Assembly (NCBI RefSeq): GCF_015482585.1
Contig: NZ_CP049742.1
Coordinates: forward strand, 1,446,501 to 1,510,500
DNA from: Mangrovibacillus cuniculi
GTDB taxonomy: Bacteria > Bacillota > Bacilli > Bacillales > R1DC41
Length of the DNA: 64,000 bases
Direction: 5' to 3'
Part shown: piece after piece, positions 46,439 to 55,672 of the stretch
Position numbering within the stretch: the first letter of the stretch is position 1
How the letters are laid out: every line of letters begins with the position of its first letter
Notes under the pieces: model-generated
What the model was told of the DNA's origin: nothing
The model's database searches: none
Seen by the model: only the letters and a program-made list of their open reading frames with translations
Program-made: the position numbers and the translations under genes

Positions 46439-46798
46439 TTGAGCAAACAAAAAGCATTCTTTTATACACTAGTTGGTTTTGCGATTGTAGGTTTAGTTTA
46501 CGCCTTAATAGAGAATCCAACTGGTCTTATGATGAATTTACTAACTACAGCAGTCATCATTGCAGTAATTGGCTATCTTTTCTTACGCTTTAGTGGTAGT
46601 GGTGGAAATCGTTCAAAGGATCAGCGCTTATTTGTGAAAGCAGCAAAGCAATCACGCAAGCGGTTAAAAAAGCGCACATCGCAGCCAGCAAGTTTGTCCA
46701 AGTCTAAAAAGCAGATACCACGCAAAAAATCATCCGCTCAATTAACCGTAATTGAAGGAAAGAAACAAAAGAAAAATCAACGAAATGCAAACTTTTAA
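46439..46798 (+). CDS. yqhP: Small membrane protein YqhP
   Basis: This 119-residue protein has two N-terminal transmembrane helices (FFYTLVGFAIVGLVYALI and LTTAVIIAVIGYLFLRF) and a very basic cytoplasmic tail (KKRTSQPASLSKSKKQIPRK). It follows yqhQ as in B. subtilis. TTG at 46439 lies 8 nt after AGGAGG and is preferred to the GTG/ATG codons that overlap that site. Function is unknown. Confidence 0.8.
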   Translation: MSKQKAFFYTLVGFAIVGLVYALIENPTGLMMNLLTTAVIIAVIGYLFLRFSGSGGNRSKDQRLFVKAAKQSRKRLKKRTSQPASLSKSKKQIPRKKSSAQLTVIEGKKQKKNQRNANF

Positions 46799-46824
46799 AA
46801 GCTGTCATTCTGTCAGCTTTTTTT
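46797..46824 (+). terminator. Terminator of yqhQ-yqhP
   Basis: AAAAGCTG (46797-46804) pairs with CAGCTTTT (46814-46821) around a 9-nt loop, followed by a T-run. It overlaps the yqhP stop codon. Confidence 0.7.
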
Positions 46825-46887
46825 CTATGGGGTACTATTTTTGAAAGGGAACTATCATCCTTCTACTAAATAGTGGTGGGAATTATT

Positions 46888-46914
46888 CCTTTCCAGTAAA
46901 ATTAACTGGAAAGG
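46888..46914 (+). promoter_or_regulatory. Perfect hairpin covering the ribosome binding site of the NERD gene
   Basis: CCTTTCCAGT (46888-46897) and ACTGGAAAGG (46905-46914) form a perfect 10-bp stem with loop AAAATTA. The right arm contains the Shine-Dalgarno-like GGAAAGG. If it folds in the mRNA, translation of the NERD gene would be reduced. It could also be a DNA operator; both readings are inference. Confidence 0.5.
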
Positions 46915-46926
46915 ATGTGGTAGATA

Positions 46927-47850
46927 TTGAAAAAAGAACGTGAGGAACCCCTTGAATTAAAGTTGTTAAAAGTGTTAAAACGGAGGACCGTGTTGAACGA
47001 ACAATTAAAAAGAAGGATTATGGCACTAGAGAAAGGCTATGAAGGAGAACGGCGATTCGATAAAGTTTTCCAAGGTTCTCTTGGCAATTGCTTATTTTTA
47101 AACGATTTACATTTTAGTCACGATAGCAACTATTTTCAAATTGATTCACTCCTTATCTCTGCGCTTGGCATTCACCTTTATGAAATTAAAAATATGGAGC
47201 AAGAGTACTTTATGGAGGATAATAAATTATTTAAATTTCCGCGTTATGAAATTTCCAACCCACTTAATCAACTATCGAGAACAGAATTACTCTTCAAACA
47301 AATGCTGCAAAAATATGAGCTTAGAGTAGATTTCAACCCCTATGTTGTGTTCATAAATCCAAACTTCACTTTACTGCAAGCACCCATCAATAAGAGAATA
47401 ATCCTACCTACTCAAATTAACCATCATTTACAAAGTTTGTCAAAGAAGCTCCCTCCTCTACCGCCAACCAAATTTGAATTGGCCAAGGAAATTTTATCAT
47501 TAGAAACTACTGAACGTGTGATTCGGGAAATGCCTACGTATACCTTTGAGGAATTAAGGAAAGGCGTCAGTTGTCTAAGGTGTGGTGGGCTTAATACTAA
47601 GAGGGAGTATCGCATGATTAAGTGTTTGACTTGTTCAAATGTAAACTCTTTAGATGAAAGTATTCTTCATACTATTGACGAATTTGAACTGTTATTTCCT
47701 TTTGAAAGATTAACTACTAGCATTATAGTGAACTGGTGCAACCAAGAAATATCACCGTCTATAGCGTTGAGAATACTAAAAAAGCGTTATGAAATGCAAA
47801 AAACTAAGAGGTGGAGTTATTTTGTTCCCATAGAGACGACAAAGAAGTAA
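46927..47850 (+). CDS. NERD-domain protein with C-terminal zinc ribbon
   Basis: This 307-residue protein carries a nuclease-related domain at about 40-150. Its core EGERRFDKVF, FQIDSLLIS and IHLYEIKNMEQEYF has the E...D...ExK layout of the PD-(D/E)XK superfamily. A zinc-ribbon-like CLRCGG...CLTCSN lies at about 220-240, followed by a possible helix-turn-helix (EISPSIALRILKKRYEM). Such proteins are common in Bacillus, and their substrate is not known. The start is a TTG behind a suboptimally spaced GGAAAGGA. It is flanked by a hairpin upstream and a 52-bp tandem array downstream. Confidence 0.82.
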   Translation: MKKEREEPLELKLLKVLKRRTVLNEQLKRRIMALEKGYEGERRFDKVFQGSLGNCLFLNDLHFSHDSNYFQIDSLLISALGIHLYEIKNMEQEYFMEDNKLFKFPRYEISNPLNQLSRTELLFKQMLQKYELRVDFNPYVVFINPNFTLLQAPINKRIILPTQINHHLQSLSKKLPPLPPTKFELAKEILSLETTERVIREMPTYTFEELRKGVSCLRCGGLNTKREYRMIKCLTCSNVNSLDESILHTIDEFELLFPFERLTTSIIVNWCNQEISPSIALRILKKRYEMQKTKRWSYFVPIETTKK

Positions 47851-47863
47851 GTGAAAATAGATT

Positions 47864-48176
47864 CTATTCTCTTCTCAATCTCTAACTTGCTTGACCAGAT
47901 GAGTATAGAGCGCCTCTATTCTCTTCTCAGTATCTAACTTGCTCGACCAGATGAGTATAGAACGCCTCTATTCTCTTCTCGTTCTCTAACTTGCTCGACC
48001 AGATGAGTATAGAACGCCTCTATTCTCTTCTCAGTCTCTAACTTGCTCGACCAGATGAGTATAGAACGCCTCTATTCTCTTCTCAGTTTCTAACTTGTTC
48101 GCCCAGATGAGTATAGCGCGCCTCTATTCTCTTCTCGATCGCTTTTTCGTTCCTCCAGATGTGTTTAAATCGGTCT
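47864..48176. repeat. Tandem repeat of 52 bp, five clear copies plus a degenerate sixth
   Basis: Copies begin at 47864, 47916, 47968, 48020 and 48072, each starting CTATTCTCTTCTC and containing CCAGATGAGTATAG. A sixth, decayed copy begins at 48124. There are no spacers. The period is not a multiple of three and no ORF runs through. In each copy ATAGA(G/A)CGCCTCTAT at the junction forms a short hairpin, and most variation is at unit positions 14-18. It fills most of the 501-bp gap 47851-48351, which has no gene. Confidence 0.9.
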
Positions 48177-48281
48177 TACTCCCTTCCAGTTCACTGATTT
48201 CTCTTTCTTCGTAAATTAAAAGTTAATAATGACCTCTATAAATAAGAAGACTCATCAAACAACTACCTACATCACGACGCG

Positions 48282-48313
48282 AACGATGAGTTGTTACTGA
48301 TCACGTAACAAAA
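48282..48313 (+). repeat. Dispersed hairpin repeat C, copy 2
   Basis: AACGATGAGTTGTTACTGAT followed by CACGTAACAAAA is the reverse complement of the 854-885 copy with one difference over 32 nt. It directly adjoins the sulP terminator. Confidence 0.55.
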
Positions 48314-48347
48314 AAACTCTCGATGACCAAAAATCATCGAGAGTTTT
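48313..48347 (-). terminator. Terminator of the SulP gene
   Basis: A perfect 14-bp stem, AAAACTCTCGATGA with its complement, has a 7-nt loop and is followed on the minus strand by a T-run. It begins 4 bp after the gene's stop. Confidence 0.85.
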
Positions 48348-48351
48348 ACCA

Positions 48352-49826
48352 TTAATGACCACTACCCAAGCTGGCCCCTTCTTTATCATAAACTGCTAAT
48401 CTATCAACTAGAGAAGTACTTGCTTCATTCATGCCTTTAATCGTTACTTCCGTTCCTACTTCTCGTAACTTTAATACTACTTTATCAATTGCAGCTACCG
48501 CTGAATCATCCCACACATGTGAACTTGTTAAATCAAGCACTACCTCTTGGCCTGCTTCTTTTAAATCAATCGCATTAACAAATTCTGTAACAGATGCGAA
48601 GAATAATTGTCCATACACCTTATAAACTTTCGTGCCTTGAACAACTTGCGATTCCACACGAACTTTAGAGATTTTCACCATGAAGAAAATCGCGCTTAGT
48701 AGTATACCAGCAAATACACCGATAGCTAAATTATGTGTGAATACTACTGTAACAACTGTAACGACCATAACAATGGAATCTGTTACCGGTACTTTCTTAA
48801 AGCTCACTAACGATTTCCAATCAAATGTCCCAATAGACACCATAATCATTACACCAACTAATGCAGCCATCGGAATTTGTGATACTACATCCGCCAACAC
48901 TAAGATTAGGAAAATTAAAAATAAACCAGCAACTAATGTAGAAAGTCTACCTCTTCCACCTGACTTAACATTAATAACAGATTGACCAATCATTGCACAA
49001 CCAGCCATTCCACCGAAAAATCCAGTTACTACATTTGCAATACCTTGGCCACGACTTTCTCTATTCTTATCACTTTCGGTATCTGTCATATCATCTACAA
49101 TTTGAGATGTTAGTAAAGACTCTAATAATCCAACGATTGCTAATGAAAGAGAATAAGGAAGGATAATCAATAATGTCTCAAGGGTAAACGGAACATCTGG
49201 AATAAAGAAATTTGGTAATGAACTTGTAATAGTACCTAAATCACCCACTGTATTAAGTGAATTAAACCCGCCAAAAACAGCAATGACCGTAATTACAACA
49301 ATTGCTACTAATGGCGAAGGAAGTATCTTGGTGAATCTAGGTAGAATATAAATGATAGCTAAAGTTGCAGCTACAAAAATATACGTAGTGTTGTTGATAC
49401 CTACAAAATGTACTAATTGGGCCATAAAAATTAAAATGGCTAGCGCATTAACAAATCCAACCATAACAGAACGTGGGACAAATTTCATTAGATTACCTAC
49501 TTTCAAGTAACCTAAAATTAACTGAATTATACCTGTCAGAATGGTTGCAGCTAGCAAGTATTGCAAACCGTAATCTCTTACAAGCGTTACCATAACGAGT
49601 GCCATTGCTCCAGTAGCCGCCGAAATCATTCCAGGTCTACCACCTAAAAATGCAATAACAATTGCTATACAAAAGGAAGCATAAAGTCCAACCATAGGAT
49701 CAACTTCTGCAATGATGGAAAAAGCAATCGCTTCTGGAATTAACGCCAAGGCTACTAAAATACCAGAAATAATGTCCCCCTAACATTACCAAACCACTCA
49801 TATTTAATTTTTTCACTAAGACTCAT
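48352..49826 (-). CDS. SulP-family anion transporter with STAS domain, frameshifted as sequenced
   Basis: The long frame (49749-48352) encodes most of a SulP permease: [20 protein letters not shown], about ten helices, [19 protein letters not shown], and a cytoplasmic STAS domain from about residue 380 ([20 protein letters not shown]). The true start is the ATG at 49826, behind GAGGTGG, giving [17 protein letters not shown]. That frame fails at a run of five G (49776-49780 on the minus strand). A sixth G restores continuity ([18 protein letters not shown]) and a protein of about 491 residues. The anion may be sulfate, bicarbonate or another; substrate is not predictable here. Confidence 0.85.
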
Positions 49827-49923
49827 AAATCCACCTCAATCTATAAATTTTTATGACCCCAAAGTCTCATTAAGGTCGGGTCCGTATGCAATATTGTAAT
49901 CATAACAGGTATAGAGACATATA

Positions 49924-49957
49924 AAAAAAGCCATGTATCCGCATACATAGCCATTTT
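49924..49957 (-). terminator. Probable terminator of yqhO
   Basis: ATGTAT (49933-49938) pairs with ATACAT (49943-49948), extended by interrupted GC pairs and flanked by A and T runs. It lies between the patatin-like gene and the SulP gene. Confidence 0.5.
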
Positions 49958-50041
49958 TCGTTTAATATCTATTCTTTTCTCTTTTAATCACATTAACTTA
50001 TCAAACAGAAAAAACGTCATATGTTTTTATTTTCTGAAAAC

Positions 50042-50926
50042 TCATCTCGTCCATTTATTCAAAAATTCCTTCGTACGCTCTTTTCCAAGCTTTATCATAG
50101 ATTCTTTACGCAAATCATTAATTTCAAAGTCCGTAGCAATGACATTGTCCGCCTCGATAAAGACGATATTTTTCACATGTTCTTTTTCAATATATCGATG
50201 ATCGTGTGCAACACGCATTGTTGCAAATAGTGCGGTAAATAAATCAAACGCATTAGATATATTATTTTTATGATCTTCTATAAATTTAGAGTTCAAATTA
50301 ATTCCGATTAGCGGACGGACTTTTTTCCCTTCATCCTCATCAAATGCCCACATTGGTAAGTTACTTAATATTCCACCATCAACAATATAAGAAACACCAT
50401 CCAGTGATCGTTGCTTTACTGGTTCAAAGAAGAACGGGATGGTGCAACTCATTCGAACAGCTCTAGCTACTGTAAAAGTTTGAGAAGGAATTCCGTATTC
50501 CTCTAAATCATCCGGTAAAACTAGAATTCGTTCATTTGTTAAATCGGAAGCAATAATCTTTAAAGAACCTTTTTTAACATCAGCAAAAGTGTAAACTCCT
50601 TTCGCAGCTAATTTTTTTTCTAACCACTCTTCCAACTTATCCCCTTTATATAATCCCATTTTCCAATAATATAATATCCATTTTGTAAATCCCGATGGAA
50701 GAATACTCCAACGTTTGTGTAAAAGGGTTTTCACATCCAACTCTTGCACCAATTCCACCATCTCTTCTCCTGTATACCCTGCCATTGCTAAAGCCGCTAT
50801 AATAGATCCCGCACTAGTCCCAGCTGCTCTTTCTATCTTATAGCCTCTATTACATAGTTCTTGATAAGCTCCTATTAATGCAAAACCCCTAATCCCTCCA
50901 CCTGAAAAAACGGCATCGATCTTCAT
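50042..50926 (-). CDS. yqhO: Patatin-like phospholipase family protein (YqhO-like)
   Basis: This 294-residue alpha/beta hydrolase has the patatin catalytic set: oxyanion loop SGGGIRG (8-14), nucleophile motif GTSAGS with Ser38, and the Asp-containing IVDGGILSNLPMWAF. No signal peptide is visible, so it is probably cytoplasmic or membrane-associated and may hydrolyse acyl esters. B. subtilis carries yqhO next to yqhP; here the SulP and NERD genes have come in between. Confidence 0.85.
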   Translation of the reverse strand: MKIDAVFSGGGIRGFALIGAYQELCNRGYKIERAAGTSAGSIIAALAMAGYTGEEMVELVQELDVKTLLHKRWSILPSGFTKWILYYWKMGLYKGDKLEEWLEKKLAAKGVYTFADVKKGSLKIIASDLTNERILVLPDDLEEYGIPSQTFTVARAVRMSCTIPFFFEPVKQRSLDGVSYIVDGGILSNLPMWAFDEDEGKKVRPLIGINLNSKFIEDHKNNISNAFDLFTALFATMRVAHDHRYIEKEHVKNIVFIEADNVIATDFEINDLRKESMIKLGKERTKEFLNKWTR

Positions 50927-50996
50927 CTATTCACGCCCTTTTTTATACTTCTTCTTTATAAATGTAAGGACGCAAAAGAAATTATAGAACATGAAA

Positions 50997-51025
50997 AAAA
51001 GAGCGTGAACGAATCACACTCTTTT
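50997..51025 (-). terminator. Terminator of the Bce-type operon
   Basis: AAAAGAG-C-GTGA pairs with TCAC-A-CTCTTTT around the loop ACGAA. It lies downstream of the histidine kinase gene and upstream of yqhO. Confidence 0.7.
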
Positions 51026-51087
51026 CACCTGATTATGATGTTTCATTTTTATAGTTAGTTCGAAATAATTTCTTATATATTGCAGGT

Positions 51088-52113
51088 TCAATGAATATGT
51101 GGAAAATAAAACTGAATCTCAAAACCCTGATCTGCAGCTGCGTTAACTTCTATGTCAATATTTAAATCATTACATAGTCTCTTTACCAAAAATAAACCAA
51201 TGCCAGTTGATTGCTTCTTATCCGAATTATCGCCAGTAAACCCTTTTTCAAAAATAAATGGAAGATCTGACTGTAACAGTCCTACCCCATTATCTTTTAT
51301 TTGCGCATAAAATTGATTCCTTTCATCGGAGTAACCTGTATGTATCCAAATAGTGTTATTAACTTCTTCCTTCACGTACTTTATTGCATTTAGAAGAACT
51401 TGGGTAAATATAAATCTCAATGCTTTTTCATCAGAAACCACATGAGCAGCTTCCCAATTAAATACGACGTTTACTTCTTTTTCATTCAGTAATTCTTGAA
51501 GCTCGATCAACACATCTTCTAAACAAATTTCAAGAGCTAGTTTTTGAAATAAGTAATCCACATGTGAGTCATTTAGTCTTGAGTAAAACAGTATCTTTTC
51601 TACATCATCATTCAATCTAATCCTTGCATTTTCCATTCGTTGAAATACTAAATGAGACATTTCATCTTTACGGTTTTCTAAAACTAATGTCATTAAAGAA
51701 ATGGGAGCTTTTATTTCATGCACCCAACTTTCTATATATTGTTCGTAATCATTTGCCTGAAGTGTTATATGATTTAATTGATCTTGAAGCGTGCGGAATT
51801 TTTCTGCTAGGAAGTGAATTTGCTCTGTAGAATTTTCCCCTCCAACTTTTATTAATTCTTTCTCCTTTTCTCGAGAAGGTTCTTGTAAAAATTGATAGAA
51901 TGCTTGATTATATTTTTTTTTATAATTGTTTATCAATAAAGCACCTACCAATAAACTAAAAAGAGAAAACATAATCATACTTAAAACTAAAATATTAAAA
52001 GTTTCTGGATTTGCTAACCATGCAAGAAAGCTAAAGAAAAATTGATTTATCAAAAGAACAAACATCCAGATTTTCGCTTCTAAAGAAAAGGATAACCATT
52101 TAAACCATTTCAT
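51088..52113 (-). CDS. Bce-type intramembrane-sensing histidine kinase
   Basis: This 341-residue kinase has two N-terminal transmembrane helices (about 15-33 and 41-62) with almost no extracellular loop. A HisKA region follows with His132 in SWVHEIKAPIS, and then a HATPase domain (FTQVLLNAIKYVKEEV, DNGVGLLQSDLPFIFEKGFTG, STGIGLFLVKRL). This layout is that of BceS-like sensors, which read the activity of their partner ABC transporter rather than binding the peptide. It overlaps the regulator gene by 4 bp and is the last gene of the operon. Confidence 0.9.
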   Translation of the reverse strand: MKWFKWLSFSLEAKIWMFVLLINQFFFSFLAWLANPETFNILVLSMIMFSLFSLLVGALLINNYKKKYNQAFYQFLQEPSREKEKELIKVGGENSTEQIHFLAEKFRTLQDQLNHITLQANDYEQYIESWVHEIKAPISLMTLVLENRKDEMSHLVFQRMENARIRLNDDVEKILFYSRLNDSHVDYLFQKLALEICLEDVLIELQELLNEKEVNVVFNWEAAHVVSDEKALRFIFTQVLLNAIKYVKEEVNNTIWIHTGYSDERNQFYAQIKDNGVGLLQSDLPFIFEKGFTGDNSDKKQSTGIGLFLVKRLCNDLNIDIEVNAAADQGFEIQFYFPHIH

Positions 52114-52799
52114 TGGCTATCATCTCCTTCTAAGTAATAGCCAATTCCCCTTTTAGTCTTTATCCTATGCGCCAACCCGACTTCTTCTAATGTTTTTCTC
52201 AACCTAGTCATATTTACTTGTAGGATATTTTCGTCTACAAATTGGCTACTCCCCCATAATAACTGAAATAGTTTTTCCTTGTTCACAATAGATGGAGACG
52301 ATTTGACTAACTCTTTCATTATTATTCCTTCATTATCAGATAGGATAATAGATTTTTTTCCAACTAGTAATCTATTGGATAAATCCTCTATCTTAAAGTC
52401 TCCAGCATCTAAAATAGGTGAGATAGTAGAATAAATGGTAAGTAACTTCTGCACTCTTGCAATCAATCGTCTTGGATGACAGGGTTTTGTTAAATAATCA
52501 TCTGCTCCTAAATCCAATGCATGCAACTCATCATTTAACTGATTGCGAGAAGTTAATACTACTATTGGACCTATTCCTTTTGCTTTCACTCTTCGACAAA
52601 TTTCAAATCCACTTAGATTGGGTAAATTGAGGTCTAAAATAATTAGGGATGGGGCGGCAGAGATAATATCATCTACTGAATCATTAAAAGACGTAATACA
52701 TTCTACAACATACCCTTGTTTTTCTAATATATTTTGCATTTCTTCACGTAGAAGTACATCATCTTCTACAATGACTATCTTATCCACCCACTCACTCAC
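52110..52799 (-). CDS. Bce-type OmpR-family response regulator
   Basis: This 229-residue regulator has a receiver domain with Asp56 (IILDLNLPNLSG) and conserved Lys (YLTKPCHP). The winged-helix output domain (QVNMTRLRKTLEEVG, KTKRGIGYYLEG) is of the OmpR type. It probably binds the inverted repeat before the ABC ATPase gene. It starts 2 bp after the permease stop. Confidence 0.92.
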   Translation of the reverse strand: MSEWVDKIVIVEDDVLLREEMQNILEKQGYVVECITSFNDSVDDIISAAPSLIILDLNLPNLSGFEICRRVKAKGIGPIVVLTSRNQLNDELHALDLGADDYLTKPCHPRRLIARVQKLLTIYSTISPILDAGDFKIEDLSNRLLVGKKSIILSDNEGIIMKELVKSSPSIVNKEKLFQLLWGSSQFVDENILQVNMTRLRKTLEEVGLAHRIKTKRGIGYYLEGDDSQ

Positions 52800-52801
52800 C
52801 C

Positions 52802-54856
52802 CTATTTCATATCTATTAACTTTTTGATTTCCTTATCGCTTTTGCGTTGAATGATCCAAATATACATTATTTCTATTGCTAAAAATAATAGTATAAAAAC
52901 TATTATTAAGCTAGTATCATTTTGTACATTTATCCTTTTGGGGAATGACTCTAACATAGACCAGACACCAAAAATAGAGCTACATAATGCAACTATAATA
53001 ACTAATCCAAAGAATAACCAAATTTGAATCCTAGCTGATACACACATTGATTTAACACTTGCTCCTAACTTAGTTAGCGTGTAATACCTGTGATTGGTAC
53101 TTTTTTGATGCATAAGAAATTCTATCCCTAACACGGTGTTTGCAATAATTAGAAACATTAAACCTAAATAAGTGGTTGTATAACTACCAGCCACGGTATA
53201 GAACAAATTTCTTCCCATGCTGGACAAATAGCTATCGTATTCGAGGTTCGTTGCATCCAACAACTTTTCTGCCTGATGCATTGATTGCATTAATCCTTTT
53301 TCATCCACTAACTTTGATGTTAGTACCATATTGAATAGAGTGGTTTCATATGAATGATCTACAACAGAATCAAAAACTTCATCCGGAACTATTAATGCAT
53401 ATGATAAAGTTATAGCTCTATCGGCAACCACGTTTTTTGTATATAGCTTGGATTGCAAAATGTATTCGTTCTCATTTAAATGTATAGTTGGATTAGTCAT
53501 TAGCACTTTACTCAACAAAGGATGAGCATAAGACCAATCTTCATCTGAATACATGGCAATCTCCTTATCCTTTAATTTTATTTCTGGCATTTTAATGGTA
53601 CGTAATAAATCGTTGTAACTGGAGAGAGAAATAATATATGGAGTGTCATGAAAATTAAAATTGTTTAGTAATACATCTTTTTGATCAGAATCACTTTCTT
53701 TTCTGATAGAATTCATCAAACCCGACCATGAAACTGTTGAATCAGGATTTTCACTATCAGACGAGTATGTGCTAGCGATTCGCATAGGGTAAAATTGTTC
53801 TACATATGGATTAATTTCTTTCGTATTTAAAGCATCTACAATAACATTCTCAGAGCCTCTAAAAGTAAAATCCGCTGTTCTATTCAATGTATGATTAGAA
53901 CTAAAAACGGTGGTTAATCCATATGTAAGACAAACCATAGACATTAAGAGCAATAAAGATGCAATCGAAAGAGAAGTCCACTGGCTAACAACATTTTCTT
54001 GGAGTTGTCTTCCTGTAAATACGAATAATCCCTTTGAAGTACTACTCTTTCTTTTAATCCACATACCAATAAAGCTGCCCAACCCTTTAAACAACGAACA
54101 CGTCCCAATTATTCCTAAAATAAGTATCAACGCAAATATTTTATAGTCAAACTCTCGAAGATATAAAATGGATAATCCATAGGCTATACATAAGAATATT
54201 GCTCCAAAAGTTAGTGCAATACCAGAAGCTAAACTCACCATGCTCTTTACTGGAGATAGGATTTTTTGTTTATCTTCTTTTTGTATTCTTAATAGATCAA
54301 GAGGTTCCTTTTTACTTATCTTTATACAATGTATGGCCACAGCCATCATCTGCACAGAGATAAAACCCATTATCGTTAAAAACAACCCTTTCCACGAAAT
54401 ACGAAATTCATGTCCTATAATGCCCATCCCAATAACGCGTGAGGTACCCAAACTAATCATTTCTGTTATAAATAAAGATATTGGGATACCTATTAGTAAA
54501 GCAATTAACCCATTCCAAAATGTTTCTCCCATTAACATTAGGAAAAGCTTTCTTCTCTTCATCCCCAACATTTGATATAATCCGAATTCATGTCTACGAA
54601 GTTCAATTTGATATTTATTCGCAAAGTATACTAAAAAAAACACAAAAAATAGAGAAACACCATAGAGAACAGGGATCAGTAATAATAATCGTCCCACAGC
54701 GTCACTTTCTATGGTCTTAAGGTAGATCATCACATCTTGTTCTTCAAGAGAAAGAATAACATAAAAAGCAATAATGGAAATAATTAGAGAACTAAAGTAG
54801 ACTCCATTCTCTTTTCTAGCATGATTGCTGTTGCGCTTTACAAAATTAAAGAACAT
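52802..54856 (-). CDS. BceB-type ABC transporter permease (antimicrobial peptide detoxification and sensing)
   Basis: This 684-residue FtsX-family permease follows the BceB plan: about ten transmembrane helices with a large extracellular domain (about residues 315-530) between helices 7 and 8. Features include IELRRHEFGLYQMLGMKRRK after helix 2 and MHQKSTNHRYYTLTKLGAS near the C-terminal bundle. Such permeases remove cell-wall-active peptides from lipid II cycle intermediates and signal to their kinase. The ATG at 54856 gives MFFNFVKRN. The inducing peptide cannot be predicted. Confidence 0.9.
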   Translation of the reverse strand: MFFNFVKRNSNHARKENGVYFSSLIISIIAFYVILSLEEQDVMIYLKTIESDAVGRLLLLIPVLYGVSLFFVFFLVYFANKYQIELRRHEFGLYQMLGMKRRKLFLMLMGETFWNGLIALLIGIPISLFITEMISLGTSRVIGMGIIGHEFRISWKGLFLTIMGFISVQMMAVAIHCIKISKKEPLDLLRIQKEDKQKILSPVKSMVSLASGIALTFGAIFLCIAYGLSILYLREFDYKIFALILILGIIGTCSLFKGLGSFIGMWIKRKSSTSKGLFVFTGRQLQENVVSQWTSLSIASLLLLMSMVCLTYGLTTVFSSNHTLNRTADFTFRGSENVIVDALNTKEINPYVEQFYPMRIASTYSSDSENPDSTVSWSGLMNSIRKESDSDQKDVLLNNFNFHDTPYIISLSSYNDLLRTIKMPEIKLKDKEIAMYSDEDWSYAHPLLSKVLMTNPTIHLNENEYILQSKLYTKNVVADRAITLSYALIVPDEVFDSVVDHSYETTLFNMVLTSKLVDEKGLMQSMHQAEKLLDATNLEYDSYLSSMGRNLFYTVAGSYTTTYLGLMFLIIANTVLGIEFLMHQKSTNHRYYTLTKLGASVKSMCVSARIQIWLFFGLVIIVALCSSIFGVWSMLESFPKRINVQNDTSLIIVFILLFLAIEIMYIWIIQRKSDKEIKKLIDMK

Positions 54857-55628
54857 TGCTGCTACCTCCACCTAACTGTGCCAGAACAGATAAAATACGC
54901 TCATAAAAAGAACTTTGTGACTCCCCTGGTACTCTTCTTCTCATTTCATGGAACAACACACCATCTTGAATAAATAAAATTCTAGAGCAAAAACTTGCTG
55001 CATTAGCATCATGTGTTACCATTAAAACAGTAGTATCATCATTACTATTAATTGTAGATAATTTCTCCATAAGATTTTTGGCATTTTTAGTATCAAGTGC
55101 TCCTGTTGGTTCATCTGCTAAAAGAATACTTGGATTAGCAATTAGCGCTCTGGCTGCTGCAACCCTTTGTTTTTGACCTCCTGACAGTTGAGATGGAAAC
55201 TTTTGTAAAACATCTAAAATATCTAGCTGATCTGCTAACTCTTCCAATTTTTTATCTCGGCTTTTTATTTCTTCTCCATGAATTGCTAACGGTAGTAAAA
55301 TGTTTTCTTTTGCTGTTAGGTTATCTATTAATTCAAACTCTTGAAACAAATACCCTATTTTACTTCCTCTATAGTTTGATAATTGTGCACTTTTGAATGA
55401 CGATATATCTACCCCCTGAAGTAATATCTTCCCTTTTGTAGGCTTTTGCATCGTAGCAATGCAATGAAGTAACGTTGACTTACCTGATCCACTTGCTCCC
55501 ATAATCCCTAAAAACTCTCCAGAAAATACATCAAACGTTATTCCCTTTAATGCTTCGGTCTCAGTCTGTCCTGTACCATAGGTTTTTTCTACTTGTATGA
55601 CTTCTAATAATTTCTCATAATTTTTCAT
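54846..55628 (-). CDS. BceA-type ABC transporter ATP-binding protein
   Basis: This 260-residue ATPase of the MacB/LolD-like group has Walker A GASGSGKST, the Q-loop LFQEFELIDNLT, signature LSGGQKQRVAAARAL, Walker B ILLADEPTGALD and the H-loop MVTHD. It powers the downstream permease, which it overlaps by 11 bp. It is first in an ATPase-permease-regulator-kinase operon; in the B. subtilis bce, psd and yxd loci the regulator and kinase come first. Confidence 0.92.
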   Translation of the reverse strand: MKNYEKLLEVIQVEKTYGTGQTETEALKGITFDVFSGEFLGIMGASGSGKSTLLHCIATMQKPTKGKILLQGVDISSFKSAQLSNYRGSKIGYLFQEFELIDNLTAKENILLPLAIHGEEIKSRDKKLEELADQLDILDVLQKFPSQLSGGQKQRVAAARALIANPSILLADEPTGALDTKNAKNLMEKLSTINSNDDTTVLMVTHDANAASFCSRILFIQDGVLFHEMRRRVPGESQSSFYERILSVLAQLGGGSSNVL

Positions 55629-55672
55629 TTCACTAGCTCCTTTTTATCGTTTGTATACTATAAACATACATA

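Noticed and set aside
47864-48176. CRISPR array
   Set aside because: The 52-bp units are contiguous with no variable spacers, and no cas genes are present in the window.
48352-55628. Genomic island or prophage
   Set aside because: The SulP, yqhO and Bce-type genes show no integrase, att-like repeats, tRNA or phage genes, and base composition looks like the surroundings.
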